64,000 nucleotides of DNA. Source: Linyphia triangularis. Taxonomy: Eukaryota > Arthropoda > Arachnida > Araneae > Linyphiidae. The position numbers were made by a program, and so were the translations under genes. The notes beneath the pieces are model-generated. The model saw only the letters and a list, made by a program, of their open reading frames with translations. It was not told the DNA's origin and ran no database searches. The stretch lies in assembly GCA_963978545.1 (NCBI GenBank), contig OZ021723.1:99046002-99110001 (forward strand), written 5' to 3'. This document shows positions 33,039 to 43,914 of this stretch, piece by piece; within the stretch, counting starts at the first letter, position 1; each line of letters starts with the position of its first letter.

Positions 33039-33776
33039 ATTTCTCCACGTTTTGGAACATCCTAATCTCAAAAAAGTGATCTAGAAACAAAGTCTATGTG
33101 TGTACGTGGTCAGCAAACAAACGTGACTCCCAAACAAATTTACCTACGATGTTCAAATTTGGTGTGCAGGTTGGTGATAGTCCAAGGACCTACCATTAAG
33201 GTTTTCGTCAAAATCGCTCATGCTCATAAGGTAGCTGCCATTGATAAAATCACGTTTTTCAATGATCGCTAAAAAACGGCTCTAACGATTTTGATACAAA
33301 TCGCTGTGCTCGTAAAATTCTCGTAAAAATGCTTCAATGGCATAAAAAGTTTAAAAACGAATGTCTTTAACACAGAGTTCTCTTTGCTTGAATGTATTTT
33401 ATGAACGATTGTTTTTTTCTCCTCTTCTTAGTTTCACTTATAAGAAAGGATAATATAAGATTTATCGAAAAGTATATCGCCAAAATTTCCATTTTGGCGA
33501 AGTTTTTTTTTTTTTTGTAAGACGCATATTAGAATTACAGCAAAAAAAATATCACCGAACTGGTCATTTATTCTAAATAATGAAGGATGAAAATACATAA
33601 ACGACACAAATCCTCGTCAGTATTATAGTGTAATTGAAAGTTGTGCGATGTCCCACACCCCTAGTTTGAAATGAGGATGTCCCAAAACGTGGAGAAATGC
33701 AAATAAATTTTTTTGACCGAATGCTATATTTTCATTATCCTATGTATATATATATACATATGGGTAGTTGAAAGTA
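32322..33776 (-). mobile_element. Family B element interrupted by another family B
   Basis: Reverse-oriented copy. It begins CTAGGGGTGTGGAACATCGC at 32322, runs to CTATATCACTTTTT at 32936, and resumes at 33665 with TTTGAAATGAGGATGTCCC up to TGGGTAGTTGAAAGT. The uninterrupted copy near 43768 reads ATCACTTTTTTGAAATCGGG, so the insertion point is inside a T-run. A further small fragment of the same family lies at 33870-33955. Confidence 0.88.
32937..33664 (+). mobile_element. Family B element inserted in family B
   Basis: 728 bp from ACTTTCAATTGCCCATATG (stem-loop with GGGCAATGAAAGT) to GATGTCCCACACCCCTAG. It lies in opposite orientation inside the copy at 32322-33776. Left flank TTTTT and right flank TTT, against six T in the empty site. 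This gives the best estimate of family B ends. Non-coding. Confidence 0.9.
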
Positions 33777-33959
33777 AAAAATTAAATTAAAAATTATTAA
33801 TAGTTGTCGACAAAAATATTTTTTAATTATTTGTTTCGGATTAGTGATACTGATACAGGTTGAACAGTCGTTGATCGGAAATGCTCAAGGGAAGATAACT
33901 ATGTTCAAGACGTCCGTCTTTCAACTTTTTTGCGTCTTTATCGAATTTTAAGTCGGTTA

Positions 33960-35610
33960 CAGATTCTCAATCGACCTTTTTTCTTCGAAATAATCGATTT
34001 TTCCCCTTGAATAATCGATTTTTTCCTTCTAAATAATCGATCCTGGAATCGTCTGTTAATTGATTTTTTTTAGAAACTGTGAATTGATTAATTTTGTGAG
34101 AATTTATAAGAACTACTTACAACTGAAAGTTAATAAATATCCAAACAAGCCCGCGTCAGCTTTAGGCCTGCTCCTGCTGAGTTCCCAAGCTGGGAATTTT
34201 TTTATTTTTTTTCCCTCCTTGCTCGAATACACCTCTCTTGTCTGAGCCCATCCATAATCTTGTCTCTTCTGATGCTGAGGGAGTTACAAGAAGAAAACTA
34301 TTTCCCTCTTTTCTAAATCAAATATTTACTTTCAGAAGTGGTTTTCCCCGTCCTCCCGACTGAAGAAGTGACGGCGTGGGAGTGTGTGCTTGCTACCAGT
34401 GCTCCTCGGTCTGCAGAGGGCATGTGGCATCACCCCAAAATAAACTGTCGTATCGTCTGTCACAACCCTTGTCTTTGTGGCGTGATTTCTCTATTATTTT
34501 CTTCGGGGGAAATGTTAGCGGTTCCATTATCGTCGTCGCGTTTGTGAAGTGGGACCAGGCCGCGTGTTTCGAGCGGAATTGGAACTTTTTTTTTTGCGTG
34601 TTTGGTTTCCATCGGGCCCCTTATGTGTTTAAGTGGTACATTAAGAAGGATATCGACTTGATGGGGGGAGGGCTTTGGTATCGTTGCTTTAAATGAGTCG
34701 CCTGCGAATGTGTGGATTGTATGAAACTTCGTGGTTCGGTGCCTTAATGGACGATTCCGGTATTTTTTTATTTTTTTTTAAAAACGAGTGAAATTGTTTT
34801 TATATTTATAAAGAATTTTTTTCTGATTCCAAATATTTAAACGAAAGTTTTTTAAAAATATTAGTTATTTAAATTTTAAAAGAAGAAAATGCCCCAAAAC
34901 CGAGAATAAACCAGTTCAATCAAAATACTCAACAAAATCTGTGGCGTCAAGAGATCCTTCTGTTTCTGTGATTATCGTGAGGTTTCTGCTAAATAGTTGG
35001 CGTTGATCTGGTAGACCATTGTCATATCCCGTACAGGTTGGTGCGATTTGCGAGAAACTTGCGAAACTGGTTTTCGCTGCTGCTGCATTTCTAGCCAAGA
35101 TCTTTGGAATTTCTTGGCGTCACATTCAGTTCGAGCCGAATGAATCGTTTACTCGTCAACGTCTAACAGGGGAACTTTGATTGCAAATTTAAAAAAAGAA
35201 AAAGCGCATTGAGTAGAAATTTTTGTGTTTATGGCCTTTTCGAAACATTTGGATTGAATAAAAAAAATGCTGGAATTGTCCATTAGATTTATTTTACTAC
35301 TTATTAAATTACTTTGAGACCATAGTAATTCTTGAAGTATTGATTTTAACCTAATAATAGCTAAGTTATACAAAAAAAAAAATGTATGAAAAATTAATTG
35401 ATATTAGTGCTTTTAATTTGTTTCAATACTTAGTAAAGTGCAGTTTACTTTTACAACAAGTAAAATTTTAAGTAATTGTTTTGAATTATTGATTTAATTA
35501 TTGGGGGGGGGGGGAGAACGGTGACTTGGTGTAAATATGAGCTTCTCTTGTTTGGAAGTCTTGATCGAGACTTGTCAATACACATTGTATTTTAATTGCA
35601 ATAACAGTAT
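33960..35610. other. Unannotated stretch with weak coding-like parts
   Basis: No established gene. A GC-richer part at 34336-34700 follows TACTTTCAG, and an open minus-strand segment lies at 34916-35118. Both are discussed as findings. G12 at 35503-35514. Confidence 0.4.
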
Positions 35611-35626
35611 TTCCATGTGTATGACC

Positions 35627-35804
35627 CGCCGACCAAACGGTATAGTGGTTAGCGTGCTAGCTCCTAGACCGCGAGGTTGCGGGTTCGAGTTCCGTGTTAG
35701 GCATGGGTGTTTGTAAATGTATGTTGGCTTGTCTAATGGCGAATGTTTCGGTGCATTATAGCCCTCGTGTTGCTGACGGCGCCAGATAATCTGAAAACAA
35801 CCAA
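35627..35804 (+). mobile_element. tRNA-derived SINE, family F copy 4
   Basis: Head GCCGACCAAACGGTATAGTG, intact B box GGTTCGAGTTCC-like region, tail CTGAAAACAACCAA. Flanked by the 14-bp duplication CCATGTGTATGACC (35613-35626, 35805-35818). Confidence 0.95.
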
Positions 35805-35818
35805 CCATGTGTATGACC

Positions 35819-36580
35819 TGAAGTTGCGCGGGTCAACAAGTGCTCTCCCGGCTTGTTTCGCTTCTCAGCGAGAAGTTTTTGTGTGAATGTTTATCTTTAA
35901 ACCCCAACTTTAGTTGCTTTAAATCAGTTGTGTTTGTTAGTTTTGTCTTTACACATTTAGTTCCTTGTCAAAGCCGATGACTCTGGCAAGGATCAAAAAT
36001 TTCTTTGTCGGCTTTGAAATGTCAAATAAACCTATTCGTTACCTTTTTGTTTCCTTTCCTTTTGCTTATTTTTTTTGCTATAAAATGGTGTTATGAATTC
36101 TAAAATAATATATAGAACTAAAAAAATAACGTCGACCGAAAGAATTTAATTTCAAATTTGCCCATGCGCTTCTACGCTCTGAATGCATTTCATGGTTGTT
36201 CATCAATAATGGTTATACTTAGGAGATCTTTGCGTTGTGTTTTCGAAACATTTTAACAAGCTCTGTCCAAATCTGAAAAGAAAAAAAAAATGTCGTTGTT
36301 TACGTCGTTGTTACCTTGTATTTTAGGAATGAAATCTAAGTTGGCATCATTCCAGACTTGCGTTTTATTGTCTTGAGTATTTTTGGTAATTCCTCCTTCA
36401 TGGAAAATAGTGTACATTGAAACGCATTGCTCTATCTTTTTCAAATTGCAATCGTGCATTTGGGAACTGCGAGTAAATACTTGAGTAAAAAAATCGTCTT
36501 TTCATCCTTTGCCAGTCACCTTATTGTTGTGTAATAGAGGATTTTTTTTGTTTCCTAAAAGTTTTACTTTATATATCAGA
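35819..36580. other. Unannotated stretch
   Basis: No supported gene. A short inverted repeat CAAAGCCGATGA/GTCGGCTTTG lies near 35970-36015. The minus-strand frame at 36253-36459 shows no domain. Confidence 0.4.
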
Positions 36581-36582
36581 TA

Positions 36583-37650
36583 CAGTCAAACCCCGTTAAT
36601 TTGAAGTTGATGGGACCGCCGAAATTTTTTGCGATAACCGAATTTCGTGTTAAACATCTAAAAAACCTTTTCATCTAATTAATGCAGAGTTAAACTACTA
36701 GCTAAATGTGTATTTAATACTGCTGTTTTTAATTCACATCATTTTTGCCACTCCGGATCCTTTTTTTTTTTTTTTTTTTTTTTGAAGTTCAAACTGATTT
36801 ACAGCATTGGGCCGCTTCAATCTTTTCCCTTTTTTTTCTTTTCTTTCTAAGAATTTATCATCAATTACATTAAAAACTAGGGGGTGGAACATCGCACAAC
36901 TTTCAATCACACTATTTAATATTGGTCATTACAGTAAAATTTAACATGGTGTTACTTACCATTTTCTTATTTTCACTCATTTAAATAAAAATAGCCAGTT
37001 TGGCGATATTTTTGACAATAATATTTACATGAGAAAAAAAACAAAAAAAACCCGCCTAAATGGCAAAATTGGTGGTTTTATTAGATAGACGTTCCTTCGG
37101 ATGTTCCTGTGCCAGAAACGCAAAAAAAAATCAATCGTTGATCGACGATGCTCAACGGCAGAGTACATCCGTTTTTTAGCAATTACTGAAAAACATGATT
37201 TTTTTTTCCCATGGCAGCTAACGCGCATGCACGATTTTAACGAAAACCTTAATGGTAGGTCATTGGGCCATCGCCATCTCGCACACCAAATTTGAACATC
37301 GTAGGTCAATTTGTTCGGGAGTTATGCTGGCCACGTACATACAGACAAGACATTATTTTTAGGCCACTTTTTTGAAATCGGGATGTTCCAAAACGTAGAG
37401 AAATGTAAAAAAAAAAAAATCGAAATTTTTGTTTGACTAAATAATACTATACTTTTATTACCCTGTGTATATATATGGGTAATTGAAAGTAAAAAACTGA
37501 TTTAAAGAGCAACATTTTTTCGTTTTAAGCGGGATTTCATGTTATGCGACTTCGTGTTACACGAATAAATTATCGTTAAGTTTGAGCTTCATCGTACGGG
37601 AAACTGCTTTTATTTCGTGCTAAGCGATTTCGCGTAAACGGGGTTTGACA
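36583..37650 (+). mobile_element. Pogo/Tigger-like TIR element split by family B
   Basis: Left end TA then CAGTCAAACCCCGTTAA. The right end reads GTAAACGGGGTTTGAC, its inverted match, with the last bases decayed. Inner sequence has GATAACCGAATTTCGTGTTA and TTCGTGCTAAGCGATTTCGC, the end-repeat pattern typical of pogo-group elements. Family B occupies 36877-37490. No transposase. Confidence 0.8.
36877..37490 (-). mobile_element. Family B element, copy (-)
   Basis: Begins CTAGGGGGTGGAACATCGCAC and ends ATATATGGGTAATTGAAAGT, flanked on both sides by A5 (T-run target on the other strand). It inserted into the pogo-like element. The overlapping 94- and 64-codon frames on opposite strands are not genes. 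Confidence 0.88.
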
Positions 37651-38620
37651 AATATGTATAACATGTACAAAATATTAGCATAAATATATTCTTCGAAAAA
37701 CGTCTCTATGGTGAAAGGTTTCTCATTTATGTCGCCCGACAGAGCAATCCACATTCCATTTAACCTCAACCCACCTCCATCTAATAAACACATCCTTTTT
37801 TTTTCGGGAGATTGACTTACCATCTCTCTCCTGGGTCCGAGATTACAAGATTAATGTTGCGTTGAAGACGATGTCAACCGGCCGGGGTCGACCGCCCCTG
37901 TGACGTTGCACTCCCGAGTGTTGGATGAGTTCATTAAAAAAAATACTTTTTTTCCCATGCGCATTATAGGGGGGATGGGTAACTGGAGATGAGTTTTAGA
38001 ATCTCGTTATTCCCACTCCCCCTCTCTAATGGGAATTATACCCCCTTCCCCCTTGCACACGAGGGGGGGGGGGGAGGGAAGGATGTGTATGACATTAGCA
38101 GACGGAAGCAGTAGAAGTGTTTTTCTTTTCTTAATTTATTCTCTTTTTTTTTTTTAAGTGAAGTGAAATATCACTCCTGAAGCAAGTTAGGAAGAATTCG
38201 AAGAACGCGGTGGCGGTTATGGTTTCCGTTTTTTGGAATGTTTTCCCGGGTATCGCTCTCCTGGTTGCCTGGATCGAAATCTGTCACGTGATTTTTTTTT
38301 TTTTTTTTGGAAATGAATTATTTAATTTTGAAATTTGAGATTCTTCTATAATAACATTTCCACAACACCCGCGCAATACGTAAGAGATTAATTACTTTTA
38401 AATATTGCTTTTCTGTTCTGTATTAGAAGTGTCGTTCGCTGAGTGTTTTTTCCCTTCCCCCCCCCCCTTTTAATGTGGAGATGAGGCTGGATTCCTTAAA
38501 TCGTCACGAACTGTAATTTTAGTCAAAGCTGTTTTTTTGTTTGTTTTTGTGGTTAATATTAGAGCTACAAAATTTTGAACTCCAACAACTTGCGTGTTTT
38601 GTTTCGGTGAAAGAAAGTGT
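37651..38620. other. Unannotated stretch
   Basis: Apparently single-copy. Includes a CG-rich patch (37866-37915) next to a consensus splice donor on the minus strand (discussed as a finding). Two C/G runs at 38063-38074 and 38457-38467. Confidence 0.4.
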
Positions 38621-38627
38621 AAGTCGT

Positions 38628-39099
38628 AAATTTGGTGTGCTGGTTGGTGTTGGCACAGGGACCTACCATCAAGGTATTCGTCAAAATCGGGCATGCGCGT
38701 AAGGTAGCTACCATTGAAAAAAAAAATCATCATGTTTTTCAGTAATTGCTAAGAAAACGCCTCTAACGATTTTGTTCAAAATCACTGTGGTAATGCCTCT
38801 TAAGGTGTTCTAAACATCCCCCCCCCCCCTCCGAAATCCTGTAAAAATGCTTTAATGGCTTAACAAGTTGAAGAATGAAAACCTTCAACACAGAGTTCTC
38901 TTTCCTTGAGCATACCGCATCAACGATCGTTTTCTCTTCTCTCCTCAGATTCTCTTAAAAAAAAAACATACATTGCAAAAAATATCGCCAAACTGTCCAT
39001 TTCTGCTAAATGATTGATGAAAATATAAAAACAGTAAAGGACACAAATCCACCTCAGTATTATAGTGGAATTGAAAGTTGTGCGATGTTCCACACTCCT
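38628..39099 (+). mobile_element. Family B element, left part missing
   Basis: Starts within the family at AAATTTGGTGTGC and runs to GTTGTGCGATGTTCCACACTCC; the terminal CTAG is mutated. A C12 run (38818-38829) replaces the short ATCCCCACC found in other copies. Confidence 0.82.
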
Positions 39100-39316
39100 T
39101 ATTCATCAGTACGAACACAAGTCCAAAACTAAACCGTATCAAAATGACTTCGTATCTCGAACGTCATCTATTGTACTCTCGCACCCAGTTGCCTTTCTTG
39201 ATCTTCAATAGCGTTGCCATCTCTTCCTCGTCGCGATACTTAAAACTGTCCATAAATTTTAATTGATAATTCGTGATTATGTTTTTTATTTAATTTACAT
39301 TTTTTTTAAATTGATG

Positions 39317-39582
39317 GGCTCCCGATAGCCCCGCGGTAGAGTATCGAGCTCGTAACCAGAGGGTTGTGGGTTCTGTCCTCCGTTCGCCAAATACCTAATG
39401 GGGGCTGGTGCACATTAAATCTGTCGTGGCCTCAATGTCCTCTCGTTGGTGTGGTGGGGTCGGAGAGAGGGGTTTACACTAGAAGATTTCGATCTCGTAT
39501 TCTTCTAGATGCTCAAAATTACGAGACGTATTTGGCTGTGTTAAACACTTTATAAGGGGCAGAAATAGACAGTCGGTGGTTT
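39317..39582 (+). mobile_element. tRNA-derived SINE, second type, copy 1
   Basis: Head GATAGCCCCGCGGTAGAG followed by GTATCGAGCTCGTAACC and GGGTTGTGGGTTC resembles a tRNA with A and B boxes; the B box is incomplete. The body matches 61738-62015 closely: TACCTAATGGGGGCTGGTGC, CTGTCGTGGCCTCAATGTCC and AGAAGATTTCGATCTCGTAT. Confidence 0.88.
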
Positions 39583-39725
39583 CAAAACAAAACAAATTCA
39601 TGACTGCAAAGTTATTCGCTGTTTTTGTTAATTTTCTTTCATTTATTGTATTACATAAAAGGAGATGAGATTAACAATCGCTTATGTTAATGCCTCTTCT
39701 AGACTATGCATTTCATAATAGGCCA

Positions 39726-40176
39726 AGCCAACCTGATGGTTGTGGGATTAGCGCTCTGGCCTCGCATGCCAAAGGTGCCGGGTTCGAATCCTGAGTTAGC
39801 CATGCAGGGATGACAGCTTTCCTACTTTTTGGGGTTTTTTTATGTAACATTTTCCTTCTTTGTCCCTGTTTTGAGGATCTGCATTTTTCTGATCTGAACC
39901 AGTTTTTCCTGCAAAAAGTATACTTTTCCTCATGTCTAAACAAAAGATTTTCCCTCTTAGCTCCCCTTTCCTCACAGATTTCTTCACTAACTCCTAATAT
40001 TTGAAATGTAATTGTTATATAGTATGAGAAATTTCATTGTATCTTTTAAAATTATTGAATCGTCCTTCCTGCATACTTTTTTTGTTGGAATTCTCGTGTA
40101 TTCCTTCTGCGAGCTTTTGAGGAATTTTTGGATTTCCTCCTTTTCGCTCTCTGATCACTCTCGTCCCTGACCATGG
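39726..40176 (+). mobile_element. Family G SINE with tRNA-like head
   Basis: Head contains GTGGGATTAGCGCTCTGG (A-box region) and a perfect B box GGGTTCGAATCC. The T stem pairs imperfectly and no acceptor stem forms, so I call it a SINE head and not a working tRNA. The body from CAGGGATGACAG matches 17337-17668. Confidence 0.75.
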
Positions 40177-40421
40177 ATGTTCGTTGTGGTTCGAAATCCA
40201 CGTTAAGCTGTAGGTCCCGGCCTGATTAGCCGTTATTGTGCACAAAAATAGGTCGTTGAGCGTACAAACAAACCAAATAGGCCAAACGTGTAATAAAGTA
40301 TAAAAAAAAACAAAAAAACTATTAAGTTTTGAGTCTTGATGTTAATATGCACAACTTTTTTCGCGATTTTTGTAACATGCGATATGTAACTCTTTATTTA
40401 CTGATCGGAATGAAGTCCCAT

Positions 40422-40604
40422 GAAGTTCGTTCTTCAATTGTTGGGTGCCAGCACAAGCTTGTATCTCTTTAACGCATGTGCGATGTTCAATCTTCTAGGC
40501 ATCCATCTTGACCTTACATTGAAATCTTTCTAGAAACAAGTATATATGACGATGAGAAAATAAAAAGCTTGTGCTGCCATCTAACAATTGAAGAACGAAC
40601 TTCG
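40422..40604. mobile_element. Short TIR element (MITE)
   Basis: Inverted arms of ~39 bp: GAAGTTCGTTCTTCAATTGT at left and ACAATTGAAGAACGAACTTC at right, extending inward to CAGCACAAGCTT/AAGCTTGTGCTG with a few mismatches. The middle is ~105 bp and non-coding. Confidence 0.85.
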
Positions 40605-40642
40605 TAGAAGTGGATTTTCAAACTCCCAATGGGTCTCAAATA

Positions 40643-41283
40643 AACTGAGAGGCAACTGCAAGTTTTAGACCCCATCGAACATCATTCAGAATTTTGTATA
40701 GACATTGGAGAAAAGTGAGTAGATTACGAATCCACTGTTCTGCCGTGGCAAAAATGGCCGAAACTGGTTAAAAATGAACTTTTAATTAGATGAACTAAAT
40801 CCAATTGCCAAATGCGCCATAACTTACCAAATAATGAGTATTTTTTTAAAAATTTTATTTGGTAACCCTCACTCTTTAATTTTCAATTAAGAAGGTTGCA
40901 GACGATTCGGATGTGTGGCTATGGCTTACTTGTATCTATCACAAACGAGCCAAATTGGCAAGAAACATTACGTCACTGATGTCGCCAATTTGGCATAATT
41001 TTAAAAGATACAATTTTTCTGAACCAGAGATCAGAAATCATTTGCCCTTTTTCAAAATGCAGTGGGTTGCCAGACGAAAAAGTTTGTTCTCTTTTCGGCA
41101 AGTTATGACATATTTGGCAATCGGATTTTAGTTCAACTCATTTCAAGTCGGTTTTTGATCAGTTTCGGCCATTTTTGCCACGGCAGACCAGTGGATTCGT
41201 AATCTACTCACTTTTTTTTCCAATTTCTATAAAAATTCAGAATGATGTTCGACGGGGTCCAAAAATTACAGTCGCCTCTCGAC
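40643..41283. mobile_element. Family C long-TIR element, copy 1
   Basis: Both ends carry the inverted sequence GAGGCGACTGCA (GAGGCAACTGCA at left), followed inward by GACCCCATCGAACATCATTC, AGTAGATTACGAATCCACTG and GCCGAAACTGGT. Inverted similarity spans most of the element, so a transcript would fold into a long hairpin. Flanks read TAAA on both sides (TSD of 2 or 4 bp). Non-coding. Confidence 0.9.
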
Positions 41284-41285
41284 TA

Positions 41286-42183
41286 AAAGCATTTAAATTA
41301 TTACAGTGCCACGAGGAAACTGACGTTCAGTAAGTAAAGGTTTAGATAACCAGTATAGAATCTGAAAATAAATACTGGGAATTAATGTAGTAAATCGTCA
41401 TTAATATCGTATGTGTACTTTTAAAGTGGCAAGTTTTATCCTTACACAATTAGTTCTCGGAAACGTCAATGGCATCTATATATTATGATTCCACTAACAC
41501 CCCCTCAACTAAACACAACCCCTCTCCTTACACCTAAACCGATTAGATGCACCTTCATTACACCTAATACTAGTTTTATGCACGCGAATTTATCATAATT
41601 ACCTGGAAAAGTATACATTCGATTCCAAGCTGGTCTCTGGGAAAGTTCTTCGAGCCTTCATGACTTTTCTCGTTCCGGAATCTAATTGGCTGCTTTGATT
41701 ACGGAGCTCCCCGACTCTTAATCTTCTTCCCCGACCTGAAATCGAATCATGGAAGCAACCCCCCCCCCCCCCCCTAGAAGTTGCTAACTCGATTTCCGAA
41801 GTCGCAACTGAAGTGGAGTTGTCGCACAAGAAAAAAATAAAATAAAGAAAGATATATTCGAGTTTGCGTGTGTAAAATTTCCTCGATTTTCCTTCCCGTA
41901 GAAATGCTCTTTCTAATCAAGAGTTTTGTGCCAGCCACTGTTGCACCGAGTAGGGGGGGGGGGGGGGGGAGAGAAGTAAAAATACGTAACGTTCGCTAAT
42001 TGGAGTTAGATTAAAGGAGCGGAGTCTTATCCTTGCTCTTTGAATTGGGGTTGTTTTAGTGTTTAGTGATCTCTACTGATGGAGAATTGTACTCTGAGGA
42101 CGCGTACAAATTGCGTCGATGTTGGTAGTACAGTGAAGGAATTTCTGCATCGATATAAATGTTCATTCGAGGAGTCGGTCTTA
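41286..42183. other. Unannotated stretch between two family C copies
   Basis: No supported gene. Contains C16 (41759-41774) and G17 (41953-41969) only 180 bp apart. Confidence 0.4.
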
Positions 42184-42185
42184 TA

Positions 42186-42838
42186 GACTGAGAGGCGACT
42201 GCAATTTTCGGACACCATCGAACATCATTCTGAATTTTTTATAGAAATTGGAGAAAAATGAGTAGATTACGAATCCACTGGTCTGCCGTGGCAAAAATGG
42301 CCGAAACTGGTCAAAAATCGACTTTTAATAAGTTGAACTAAATCCATTTGCCAAATGCGCCGTAACTTGCCAAATAATGAGCATTTTTTTTTTATTTGGT
42401 AACCTTCACTCTTTAATTTTTAATTAAGAAGGTTGTATACGATTTGGATGGTGTGGCTATGGCTTACTTGCATCTTTCGCAAATGAGCCAAATTGGCAAT
42501 AAACATTACGTCGCTGATGACGTAACTGATGTCGCCAATTTGGCTTACTTTTAAAAGATACAAGTTTTTCGAGCCAGAGATCAGAAATCGTTTGCGCTTT
42601 TTCTCATTGAAAATTAAAATGCAGTGGGTTGCCAGACAAAAAATGTGTTCTCTTTTTGGCAAGTTATGACAATTTGCAAATCGGATTTTAGTTCAACTCA
42701 TTCCAAGTCGATTTTTGATCAGTTTCGGCCATATTTGCCATGGCAGACCAGCTCTAATCTACTCACTTTTCTCCAATTTTTATAAAAAATGCAGAATGAT
42801 GTTTGATGGGGTCCAAAAATTGCAGTCGCCTTTCGGAC
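42186..42838. mobile_element. Family C long-TIR element, copy 2
   Basis: Same structure as copy 1, flanked by TA (42184-42185, 42839-42840). The middle includes GCCAAATTGGCAATAAACAT, TACGTCGCTGATGACGTAAC and GATGTCGCCAATTTGGC. The 80-codon minus-strand and 77-codon plus-strand frames lie in the arms and are not genes. Confidence 0.9.
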
Positions 42839-43142
42839 TATTACTCGCAGGAGACGCATTCGCCCGAAAATTCCTTAAATTTTTGTTTCTCCCTCAAGTT
42901 GTGCTAAAATTTTTTAATGATTCCTTTAAAAAAAAAAAAAAACCTTGAAATACCTGGATTTTCTTCCGAAGTCCTCGAAAACCCCCAGTTATTCTTTCCG
43001 AGAAGAAAATGTTTACTGACATTTTAATTGTTGGCAAACAATTTTATATTGTAGCCAAACCCATGTTTTGAAGTTGTAGCTGTAATCTTTTTGAAGTAAT
43101 ATGAATGCTGTTTAAAAATTAAATAAATGGATTTAATTAAAA

Positions 43143-43914
43143 CTAGGGGTTTGGAAAATCGCACAACTTTCAATTACACTATATTACTGATGTGATTTTG
43201 TGTCTATTACGGTTTTTATATTTCCATCATTCGTTTAGAAAAAATTGCTAGTTTGACGATATTTTTGCGATAATTGTAATATGGGTATTGAAAAAGAAAA
43301 GAAAAGAAGAAAAAAAAACCTGCCAAAATGGGAATTTTGGCGATATACTTTTCGATAATTCTAATATTATCCTTTCTTATAAGTGAAACTGAGAAGAGGA
43401 GGAATCGTTGATAAGCTATGTTCAAGCAAACATTACTCTGTTGAAGGCATTCGTTTTTCCGCTTTTTACGCCATTAAAATTTTTTTAATGAAATTTCGCA
43501 GGTGGGGATGTTTAGTGCACCTTCAGAGTCATTACCACAGCGATTTTGATCAAAATCGTTTGAGCCGTTTTTTTAAGCAATTATTGAAAAACATGATATT
43601 TTCAATGATAGCTACTTAAACGCATGCGCGATTTTGACGAAGACCTTGATGGTAGGTCCCTGTGCCATCACCAACCAACCTGCTCACAAATTTGAACATT
43701 GTAGGTCAATTTGTTCGGGAGTTATGATGACCACAGACTCACAGACAGACATTTTTTCTAGATCACTTTTTTGAAATCGGGATGTTCCAAATGTGGAGGA
43801 ATGAAAAGAAAAAAAAAAAGGAAAAAAAATCATTTTTTTTTTAAATTTTTTTTTTTTTAACCGAATTTTATACTTTCATTACCCTTTGTATTTTACGCAC
43901 GAGTAATCGAAAGT
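43143..43914 (-). mobile_element. Family B element, uninterrupted (-)
   Basis: Begins CTAGGGGTTTGGAAAATCGC and ends ACGAGTAATCGAAAGT; flanked by A4 and A5. It supplies the empty-site sequence for the self-nested pair at 32.3-33.8 kb. It has long A- and T-runs near 43800-43860. Non-coding. Confidence 0.87.

Noticed and set aside
39726..39803. Stand-alone tRNA gene with a perfect B box
   Set aside because: Stems pair poorly and the sequence continues into the repeat body shared with 17337-17668.
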